From an uncultured bacterium (lineage in GTDB: Bacteria; Cyanobacteriota; Vampirovibrionia; Gastranaerophilales; Gastranaerophilaceae), in NCBI GenBank assembly GCA_900549855.1, contig URPS01000001.1:62001-126000 (forward strand): 64,000 nucleotides of DNA, in the 5' to 3' direction. Below are positions 49,087-56,423 of this stretch, in pieces (the stretch's first letter is position 1; each line of letters starts with the position of its first letter). The notes beneath the pieces are model-generated. The model searched no databases and was not told the origin of the DNA. It saw only the letters and a program-made list of their open reading frames with translations. The translations under genes and the position numbers were made by a program.

Positions 49087-49444
49087 TGTTTTATTGCCTT
49101 TCTAGCCTGTTTTTTATTTTGTCGTTAAGTCCGATGTCGTTAAGTCGTTAAGTTCGTTAGGGACATCACTTGCTCTAATTATGAGCTCTGTGTTTTCTTC
49201 TACCTCACCCTAACCCTCTCCTGCTAGGCGAGGGGACGCGCCAAACTTGTAGTTTTTACTTTGAGGCGGAACTTGTAGTTCTAAAGCCATTTTGTAGCTT
49301 CCACCAAGCAGCCGACTCAATGTCTACGCGCGTTCTTTTTATTACGTCTAATTGGTAGTTTCCACTTCGAGGCGGAACTTGTAGTCCTAAAGCCATTTTG
49401 TAGTTTCCACCAAGCAGCCGACCCAATATCTACGTGCGTAGCAC
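49087..49444 (+). repeat. Composite repeat A between ssb and rpsR, 1.5 copies
   Basis: One full copy (49202-49332): TACCTCACCCTAACCCTCTC, GGCGAGGGGACGCGCC, AACTTGTAG, GAGGCGGAACTTGTAG, AAGCAGCCGACTCAATGTCT and ACGCGCG. The second half repeats directly (49368-49440). It ends TACGTGCGTAGCACC directly on the ssb stop codon. GTCGTTAAG repeats at 49120-49150. No gene. Confidence 0.8.
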
Positions 49445-49852
49445 CTAGAATGGGATTTCTTCTTCTCCGATTAACTCATCAGAGAATTCATCCTGTGAAA
49501 ATTTCACAATATCTTCACCGGAATCAGATGATTTAGCAGAGCTGGAAGCCGGAGCCGCACCACCCATTTTTTCGATAGCGTTTGCATCAATTTCGAAAAT
49601 TCTTCTTTCAGCACCACTATCATTTTTTACAGTAGTAATCTGAAGTCTGCCTTCAACAAGTACTCTTTCGTCTTTAGATATTTCAGAAACTACTTCATCC
49701 AAAGCCGCACGTCTAACCACAACTCTAATTAACATTTCTTCTCTATCACCAATATTAAGTACAAAAGATGATACAGGAACATTGTTCTGTGTAAAACGTT
49801 TTTCTGGTGCTCTAAATACTGTACCTGTTACAACTGCCTTCGCTAATGCCAT
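49445..49852 (-). CDS. ssb: Single-stranded DNA-binding protein
   Basis: 135 residues. The OB-fold (~1-100) shows the family's strands (VTGTVFRAPEKRFTQNNVPVSSFVLNI, condensed; VEGRLQITTVKN). The C-terminal tail is acidic and ends EEEIPF, the partner-binding tip of bacterial SSB. It coats single-stranded DNA during replication, repair and recombination. It lies between rpsF and rpsR, the usual order, though with 137 bp before it and 358 bp after. The stop codon coincides with the end of a repeat. The ribosome site is weak. Confidence 0.95.
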   Translation of the reverse strand: MALAKAVVTGTVFRAPEKRFTQNNVPVSSFVLNIGDREEMLIRVVVRRAALDEVVSEISKDERVLVEGRLQITTVKNDSGAERRIFEIDANAIEKMGGAAPASSSAKSSDSGEDIVKFSQDEFSDELIGEEEIPF

Positions 49853-49989
49853 TTTTTTAACTTCACTTTCTAGATTACTTTTTATCTACACATATTTTGT
49901 ATTAATAACTACAAACTTTCTTTGTTCTTACCTTTACAAAATATTGCCTGACGTCGACTGTTTTTTAACTTCACTTTCGAAGATTTATA

Positions 49990-50292
49990 CTATACAGTTT
50001 GAGCCTTTTTAGCTTCTTCCATAAACATAAATCTAAGAACGTTTTCGTTCAATTTCAAGCTTCTTTTGAAATCTACTACAGCTTCAGAAGGAAGTGATAC
50101 GATAATAGTTGCAAAGAAACCATCTCTGTAACCTTGTACATCATAAGCTAATTTCTTACGTCCCATTTTATCAACAGAAGATACAGAACCTTTGTAAGAT
50201 TTAACTTCTTCAGAAATTTTATCTACAACTTTGTCTAATTCTTCTGAATCAAGACTTGGTTTAAAAATAGTCAACAATTCATAATTTTTCAT
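49990..50292 (-). CDS. rpsF: 30S ribosomal protein S6
   Basis: 100 residues. The N-terminus MKNYELLTIFKPSLD and the central KMGRKKLAYDVQGYRDGFF match the family. It pairs with S18 on the 30S platform. AAGGAG lies 10 nt before ATG. It is the first gene of the rpsF-ssb-rpsR cluster. The 49853-49989 gap holds no gene. Confidence 0.97.
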   Translation of the reverse strand: MKNYELLTIFKPSLDSEELDKVVDKISEEVKSYKGSVSSVDKMGRKKLAYDVQGYRDGFFATIIVSLPSEAVVDFKRSLKLNENVLRFMFMEEAKKAQTV

Positions 50293-50389
50293 AATAATAT
50301 TTCTCCTTATAGAACCATGCTATCATAAACAGCGGGAATGTAAAGAGGTCGAATAAGTGCCTATGTTATCAAATATTTGCAACTAAAAG

Positions 50390-52750
50390 TTATCCCAAAT
50401 CAATAGTCATAAACTTATATTTAAAATCATTGATTGTATTCATAAGCTCTACAAATTCGGCATATTTAGTTGTATGTAATGCTTTTGATAACTCTACAGC
50501 TTCTAAAAAATCTATATGAAAGCTGTCATCACCACGTTCCGTAATCTTAATCATTCCGGTGTCTTCAAACATTTCTAATATAGTTTCAACAACATCACCT
50601 GTGATTCCAAGCGCAGAAGCGGCTCTTTCCAAATTAAAATCACCTTCTAGCGTGTTACAAGTGTATCTTATCATGCCGGAAAAGGTCTTTAATAATAGTT
50701 CTTCATTATACTTGCCTTTTTGGTAATTCATATAATGAATTGAATCCGGTGAAACAGTAGCCATAAGGTTTTGCATAACATCGTCATCTGCCGGATAATC
50801 AAAAAACATCAATACATCGCTTTTTTGAGCCGTTTTTCTATTTACAATATGTTCGCAAATATTTTTGAATGGTTTTAACATTTCCATAATGCTTCTATCT
50901 TCCACAAAAGCGCAAATAGAATGTTTTGATGTTTTTATATAATCGTTAACCTGTGCTAAAATATTTGTTTTTTTTCTATGGTCGTAAACCTTTTGTTTTG
51001 ATGTTTCTTCTTCAACTAAAGCATCTGAGTGAATATCTTTTAGTATCAATTGAACAGAAGTTACACCATTGAAAGTGTTAAGCTGCGGAGCAAACGCTAT
51101 ATCCAGCCTGTCGCCTTGAATAAGCGGAATATCTCCTCTTGACCACCATACACAATCTACTGTTCCGGTAGGAGTTTCTACTGTTAATTTTAAGTGGTCT
51201 TTTGTAGAGCCCATAAGTTTTTTCTGTTTGAGTACTAAATTTTTTACCACAAATGTTGGTGATGGGTTTGACATTCCAAAAGGTTCTAATTGTGAAATTG
51301 TTTCTACTAAATCGACATCAACATCACTTATAGATAATTCCATATCGACATCTATTGAAGGATTTAACTTTTGTCCGTTCAACATTTCATCAACAGTTTT
51401 ATTAAGAGCTTTTTTTATTGTTTCAAAAGAAGCTTTTTCTTCTGAAAACGCAAAACCACCTGCCATTTGGTGTCCGCCAAAACCCTCTAAGTATTCAGAA
51501 ATATTAGAAATTATGTCATAGAGATTCAGCTCTTTTACCCCACGAGCTGAACAGCGGAATGTTTTTGTTTCTTCATTATAATTCATTATGAATGTTGGCT
51601 TATAGTATTTTTCAACAAACTTTGAAGCGACAATGCCAATGATTCCAATGTGCCATTCTTTTGAAAAAAGCACAATTGCATTATCTCGGCTTCTGGAGTT
51701 TTTCCAGATTTCGTCAGCTTCAGCAAATGTATTGGCACACATTTCTTGTCTTAATTTATTAAAGTTTTCTAATGAAATTATTGCCATTTCAATTTCTTGC
51801 TTGTTTTCAGAAATCATTACTTTTATTGCAGAATCAACGGTGTCAATTCTACCGGAAGCATTAATTCTTGGCGCAACGGTGAATGCAATTTGTTCTGCAG
51901 TTAATCCGTTATCTGTTCCGACTCCCGCAACATCAAGCATACGTTTGATGCCATAATGTTTTCCTGCTGCAATTAGTTCAAGTCCTTTTGTTACAAAATA
52001 TCTGTTTTCACCAATAAGCGGCACTAAATCAGCAATTGTCCCAACGGTTACAAACGGAAGTAACTCGTAAGAGTAGTCGATTTTATCATATCTTTCCAAA
52101 ACTCCTTGAGCAAGCTTAAATGCCACACCAACTCCGGCTAGAGATGTCAAATACTCAATCTGAGTTGAAGTTAGTTTTTCGTCCAGAGCGTTCATCGCTT
52201 TAGGATTAATTATAGCGAGTGCTGGTGGCATTTCATCCGGTGCTTCGTGGTGGTCTGTAATAATAACATCACGACCAAAACTATTGATAAATTTAACTTC
52301 TTCTACACTACTGATACCATTATCTACTGTTACAATCAGCTTTGGTTTCTTTTGCGTAAGAAGTTTTACAAGAGCTTTTGTATTAAGCCCGTGACCTTCG
52401 GATTCTCTATCCGGAATATAGTAATCTACATTTGCACCAAGGTACGCAAATGTTTTCATAAGAACAGAAGTTGATGTAACACCATCGGCATCAAAGTCAC
52501 CATAAATAAGAATATTTTCCTTTTCATCTATGGCTTTTACAATTCTATCAACTGCTTTTTGCATATCACAAAAAGCATTAGGGTGCATTAGTGTTATCCC
52601 TAGAGGATTAAGGAAATCTTTTTTCGCCTCTTCGGTTGTTATGCCCCTAACTTTTAATAATGTATCTATTATAGCTTGACTGCTATGACTTGATGAAGGT
52701 GAACTCTTGCCTTCAATTATCCACTCTTTTTTTACCCCTGTACCAGACAT
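50390..52750 (-). CDS. recJ: Single-stranded-DNA-specific exonuclease RecJ
   Basis: 786 residues. The DHH phosphoesterase motifs are ILIYGDFDADGVTSTSVL, DHHEAP and VTVDNGISS; the DHHA1 domain has GFGGHQMAGGFAF. The OB domain follows. The C-terminal ~200 residues (after ~560) form an extension not usual in E. coli RecJ (577 aa) but common in cyanobacteria and Firmicutes. It degrades single-stranded DNA 5' to 3' in recombination and mismatch repair. Its ATG is 19 nt inside the end of ctpA, so it is translationally coupled. Confidence 0.95.
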   Translation of the reverse strand: MSGTGVKKEWIIEGKSSPSSSHSSQAIIDTLLKVRGITTEEAKKDFLNPLGITLMHPNAFCDMQKAVDRIVKAIDEKENILIYGDFDADGVTSTSVLMKTFAYLGANVDYYIPDRESEGHGLNTKALVKLLTQKKPKLIVTVDNGISSVEEVKFINSFGRDVIITDHHEAPDEMPPALAIINPKAMNALDEKLTSTQIEYLTSLAGVGVAFKLAQGVLERYDKIDYSYELLPFVTVGTIADLVPLIGENRYFVTKGLELIAAGKHYGIKRMLDVAGVGTDNGLTAEQIAFTVAPRINASGRIDTVDSAIKVMISENKQEIEMAIISLENFNKLRQEMCANTFAEADEIWKNSRSRDNAIVLFSKEWHIGIIGIVASKFVEKYYKPTFIMNYNEETKTFRCSARGVKELNLYDIISNISEYLEGFGGHQMAGGFAFSEEKASFETIKKALNKTVDEMLNGQKLNPSIDVDMELSISDVDVDLVETISQLEPFGMSNPSPTFVVKNLVLKQKKLMGSTKDHLKLTVETPTGTVDCVWWSRGDIPLIQGDRLDIAFAPQLNTFNGVTSVQLILKDIHSDALVEEETSKQKVYDHRKKTNILAQVNDYIKTSKHSICAFVEDRSIMEMLKPFKNICEHIVNRKTAQKSDVLMFFDYPADDDVMQNLMATVSPDSIHYMNYQKGKYNEELLLKTFSGMIRYTCNTLEGDFNLERAASALGITGDVVETILEMFEDTGMIKITERGDDSFHIDFLEAVELSKALHTTKYAEFVELMNTINDFKYKFMTIDLG

Positions 52751-53922
52751 GTCATTTTTTCCAATATTTCAATTGCTTTCTTTAACTGAACGTCATTTTT
52801 TGCTTCTGCGTTCTCTTGAGTTAATTCTACCACAACATCTGGAGTTATACCTTTTTTATGAATATCTGTTCCGGATGGAGTTAAATATCTTTGGATAGTT
52901 ATATTCATGCCGGCTTCGTCAGGCAATCTGTTAATTTCTTGTACCAGACCTTTGCCGAATGATTGTTCGCCAACGATTGTAGCTCTGTGGTTGTCTTTAA
53001 GTGCACCGCTTAGAATTTCACTTGCAGAAGCTGAACCTTTATTAATCAACACAACAATCGGTTTATCTGTAACCTGTTGTATTCTGGCTCTTGTAGTTGT
53101 TTTATAACTATCTCTATCAACTGTACTTACAATAATACCGCCACGCAATAACATATCAGAAATGTAAATAGCATTAGTTAAAAGTCCCCCCGGATTTGAG
53201 CGCAAATCGATAATGTATCCTTTTACGTGACTTGAATTATTTAAAATTGATTCAATTTCACCGGCAGCATTTTTACTGATAAAAGAGCTCAAGCGAATGT
53301 ATTGTATATCATTTGGTATTTCTGTTTCAAAAGGTGGTTTACAAGAAACAGATTTTACTTCAATTTCATCTCTAACAACGCTGTATAACTTGTTTGGCAC
53401 ACCTTTTCTTTGAATAAGTAAAGTAACAGTAGTTCCTTTTTCACCTCTGATTTTGTCGGCAGCGGCATCAATGTTGATACCTTTAGTACTTTCACCATTG
53501 ATTTCAAGGATTCTGTCATCTGCGAGTAGTCCAGCTCTTTCTGCAGGAGAATCTTCTAGTGGTGCTATAATAACCAGCTCGCCATCTCTGATTCCAATTT
53601 GTGTACCTATACCTTTTAAAGAACCTTTGATTGATTGAGTTTCTTCAGAGAATTCTTTTGGGTCTAAAAATCTTGTATAAGGATCGTTTAAGCTAGAGAG
53701 CATCGTTTCGATTGCAACATAAGCATCTTCTTTTGTTTTAAGTTTGTTTTCATAACGATATCTCCAACGAGCCCAATCTTGTGAGTTATTTGATGGGTCA
53801 TAATATTTTTTATTAACAATTTTCCATACATCATCGTACATTTCGGCAGGTGATGCGGCATAGGCTGCACCTATACCCATCAAAACAGCTGTCATTAATA
53901 TAGTACTAACTAATCTTTTCAT
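52732..53922 (-). CDS. ctpA: Carboxyl-terminal processing protease (S41A)
   Basis: 396 residues from ATG 53922, with AGGAG 8 nt upstream. Signal peptide (MKRLVSTILMTAVLMGIGAAYA). A helical N-terminal region, a PDZ domain (~80-165; GIGTQIGIRDGELVIIAPLEDSPAERAGL) and the S41 catalytic core follow: YIRLSSF, LRSNPGGLL, and the serine-lysine dyad in VLINKGSASASEILSGALKD and GEQSFGKG. It trims proteins in the periplasm, including photosystem or envelope targets in cyanobacteria and processing or stress roles elsewhere. It is first in an operon with recJ. Confidence 0.95.
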   Translation of the reverse strand: MKRLVSTILMTAVLMGIGAAYAASPAEMYDDVWKIVNKKYYDPSNNSQDWARWRYRYENKLKTKEDAYVAIETMLSSLNDPYTRFLDPKEFSEETQSIKGSLKGIGTQIGIRDGELVIIAPLEDSPAERAGLLADDRILEINGESTKGINIDAAADKIRGEKGTTVTLLIQRKGVPNKLYSVVRDEIEVKSVSCKPPFETEIPNDIQYIRLSSFISKNAAGEIESILNNSSHVKGYIIDLRSNPGGLLTNAIYISDMLLRGGIIVSTVDRDSYKTTTRARIQQVTDKPIVVLINKGSASASEILSGALKDNHRATIVGEQSFGKGLVQEINRLPDEAGMNITIQRYLTPSGTDIHKKGITPDVVVELTQENAEAKNDVQLKKAIEILEKMTCLVQG

Positions 53923-54341
53923 AAACCACACTCCTCTTTTGCAAAAAGCGCCTTTTATATTATACTACACAAATATTTTATGCATTTCAAATTTTTTTTA
54001 ATTTAGTTGACAGAAAAGATAAGATAGTGTAGGTGGAGTAGTGGAAAGTGGAAAATTGTTTTAAAACAATTAATAGTTGTAACTACAAGTATGGAGAATC
54101 CCATCCCTTTATAGGGTACAACTATCCGGTAAAAATTAGTGCGTCATTGCGAGAAAATTTGGGCTTTCGGCAAGTAGCCTTACTTTGAACTTTGAGAATT
54201 TTCGTGGCAATCCATAAATTATTATTTAACTGGATTACTTCGTCACTAACGTTCCTCGTAATGACGGCAAACTGGTAGTTACAACGACTAGCGGTTTAAA
54301 AACAACTTTCAATTTTTGGCTGATAAAACCTCACCCTATAA
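53923..54341. repeat. Intergenic region with a two-armed REP-like element
   Basis: No gene. At 54140-54266 GTGCGTCATTGCGAGAAAAT and GTGGCAATCCATAAATTATT face the inverted ACTGGATTACTTCGTCACTAACG and TTCCTCGTAATGACG. The arms are complementary, a BIME-like pair. A single arm is at 45814. Confidence 0.6.
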
Positions 54342-54468
54342 TAAATAAGCCCCCACCCTAACCCTCCCCCGAGGAGAGGGAATGCGCCAAACCTGTAGTC
54401 TCACTTAGAGGCGGAACCAGTAGTTATGATATCATCCAGTAGTCTACACCAAGAAGCCACCCCAATGT
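54342..54468 (+). repeat. Composite intergenic repeat A
   Basis: GCCCCCACCCTAACCCTCCC, GAGGAGAGGGAATGCGCC, AACCTGTAGTC, GAGGCGGAACC, then CCAAGAAGCCACCCCAATGT, in the order seen at 14757. It runs directly into the 60-bp tandem repeats. Confidence 0.8.
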
Positions 54469-54608
54469 CTACGTACGTAGCACCTGCGACTAAAGATCTT
54501 GTAGTGATAAAATAATTTAGTAAATTATCTACGTGCGTAGCACCTACGACTAAAGATTTTGTAGTGATAAAACAATCTAGTAAATTAACTACGTGCGTAG
54601 CACTAGTC
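54469..54608 (+). repeat. 60-bp tandem repeat, about 2.3 copies
   Basis: The unit starts CTACGTGCGTAGCACCTACG and contains ACTAAAGATTTTGTAGTGAT and AAAACAATCTAGTAAATTA. The period is exactly 60 bp. The last partial copy ends on the stop codon of the gene at 54603. CTACG-TG-CGTAG in each copy is a small hairpin. Confidence 0.85.
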
Positions 54609-56174
54609 GCTAAATGTTTTGAAAGTTTTTTCGACGTTGTCTTTGATAACTTTCTTAACGGCATCCATTTCTGTTGCAAGAGCATTTTGTTCTGTATCAA
54701 GTTGTTTTAGACGTAGTTCCAAGGTTCTATCTTCTTGTTGGATTATGGATGTTTGAGCGTTAATATCAGCAATTGTTTTTTCGTACTGTTCTTTTTTATA
54801 GTTATACTCATTCATAGCGTCTTTGTAGGCGGCTTCGTCGGTTACAGTTTCAACATTCAAATCATATACAACGCTGTCATTATCAAATTTAACAGATTTG
54901 AATCTTCCGTTACCGTCAGTTTCTAAAAGAGCGTTATTTGTTTGTTCTATTTTCTTTTTAAGATAATTTGCGTTGTAGTATGATAACTTATTTTGAATTT
55001 CAATTGGCTGTGTTGGATCTTGAGGAGTGTTCATACTGTTATACAAATCATTTTCAGTAGTGAAATATTTTTTTCCATTCATTGTGAAAGAATAAATACC
55101 TTTGCCATCGTAGACAAGATTGCCATCGTTATCAAAACTCAAATATTTGCTAATTGCGGAAGTTTCGCCGCAATCTCTAAGAATTTGCGCAAGCTCTGTT
55201 GCATCATCATCCGTAAACTGGGTTAGCTCAGTGGCTTTGCAGTTACCAATGTATGTTGTCATTTGAGAAGTATAGTCTTTTGGATTCTCTAAATCATCCG
55301 GTACAAAGAAATGCCATGTTCCATCTGAGTCATGGTATCCATAAACATTGTCTGTAGTCAGTACACCATCTTGTTGTGCTAAACCCTTTGCAACTTCAAA
55401 ATCTCTAAGTGCTTCTTCAAACTTTGTATCTTTTTGAATATCTTCTTCTGTAATAGGCTCATAAGTGCGAGTTTCACTGCCATCCGCTGTTGTAATTGTG
55501 TATGTGTTAGATGTAGGGTCTAGGGTTACAGTCGGATGCATATTGTTGATATCATCAATTTCTTGTTTAAGATAGAAATGCCAAGTTCCACTGGCATCTT
55601 GATATCCGTAAACATCACCATCCGGAATAGCACCCGCTTCGTAGGCAAGTTTTTTGGCTTTTGCAAAATCATTAAAAGCAACTTTCATTTTTTGATCGTT
55701 CGCAGTTTTATCGTTTGTTATTTCTTCACAATTGATTTGCGCACCATTTGGGAAGGTTATAGAATAAGAACCATCATCATTTAGTGTTGCAGATGGGTTT
55801 ATGTACGTATTTTCAACAACCTCTTTATTGGTATGAACTTGAGGATTTTCAAGTTTTTTTTCTGAACCGGTGTAAATATTCGCAAAATAATATGATTTAA
55901 CTACGTAATTGTAATCAGGGTTAGCCGTTGATAGTTGCTGCCAACTATCAATTACAGATTCGTTGTCACCATCCGAAAATGAATATTGGAGCTCCGTGTA
56001 ATCAGTAGTTTTTGGAGCATTAGGAACTTCCAGACCAAGCAATCTGTTGAATAAATTTGCGCTCTGATTTGCCAAGGCTGTTCTAGCTTGGTTAATCTGC
56101 TGCCCTTCCCACTCTGTATTTGTTTTACGAGCGGTAAGCGCTAAATATCTTGCTTGTGAAGCTGCCATTCCCAT
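54603..56174 (-). CDS. Hook-like N-terminus protein with internal duplication, 523 aa
   Basis: Not assigned. The N-terminus MGMAASQARYLALTARKTNT with NTEWEGQQINQARTALANQS resembles N-termini I associate with flagellar hook/flagellin-type secreted proteins, and the C-terminus (~450-523) is a coiled coil ending VIKDNVEKTFKTFSD, so both ends could pair as in axial proteins. No Sec signal. The middle has an internal duplication of about 75 residues: DVYGYQDASGTWHFYL (~200) and NVYGYHDSDGTWHFFV (~280), each after a [TS]-x-T-[FI]-x-x-x-[GD] strand block and KAKKLAYEAG / VAKGLAQQDG. GGAG precedes the ATG. Its stop codon coincides with a repeat end. Confidence 0.72.
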   Translation of the reverse strand: MGMAASQARYLALTARKTNTEWEGQQINQARTALANQSANLFNRLLGLEVPNAPKTTDYTELQYSFSDGDNESVIDSWQQLSTANPDYNYVVKSYYFANIYTGSEKKLENPQVHTNKEVVENTYINPSATLNDDGSYSITFPNGAQINCEEITNDKTANDQKMKVAFNDFAKAKKLAYEAGAIPDGDVYGYQDASGTWHFYLKQEIDDINNMHPTVTLDPTSNTYTITTADGSETRTYEPITEEDIQKDTKFEEALRDFEVAKGLAQQDGVLTTDNVYGYHDSDGTWHFFVPDDLENPKDYTSQMTTYIGNCKATELTQFTDDDATELAQILRDCGETSAISKYLSFDNDGNLVYDGKGIYSFTMNGKKYFTTENDLYNSMNTPQDPTQPIEIQNKLSYYNANYLKKKIEQTNNALLETDGNGRFKSVKFDNDSVVYDLNVETVTDEAAYKDAMNEYNYKKEQYEKTIADINAQTSIIQQEDRTLELRLKQLDTEQNALATEMDAVKKVIKDNVEKTFKTFSD

Positions 56175-56388
56175 AGGTGGAAATCTCCTTTTGTTTTACT
56201 ACTTAAATCATCAAATTAATGCGATTTATTTTGTCAATGTAGGGTGCATCTAATGCACCTTATACTTCTTCATTATTTAATGTTATTTTTTATATAGTCA
56301 ATATTTTATACGACTAATTAATACATGTACTTTAGGAAAGTTTGTTAAAATCATATAAATGTAGTAGTCAAGTTATTGATGCGTGTAC
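56175..56388. other. Divergent intergenic region
   Basis: No gene. A short repeat of TGCATCTAATGCACCTTA (56247-56265) recalls GTGCATCAAATGCACCTT near 30080; both can form hairpins (GTGCAT/ATGCAC). Confidence 0.4.
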
Positions 56389-56417
56389 TTGTTCATTTCA
56401 TCTTTTTGATGTAACAT
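56389..56417 (+). promoter_or_regulatory. Predicted promoter of the alpha-mannosidase gene (leaderless candidate)
   Basis: TTGTTC, 17-nt spacer, TAACAT, then exactly 6 nt to ATG 56424. No ribosome binding site. Confidence 0.4.
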
Positions 56418-56423
56418 AAGCCT

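Noticed and set aside
54401..54700. Minus-strand ORF of 99 codons with a 20-residue repeat
   Set aside because: It is the translation of the 60-bp tandem DNA repeat plus the antisense-frame end of the 523-aa gene; no ribosome site.
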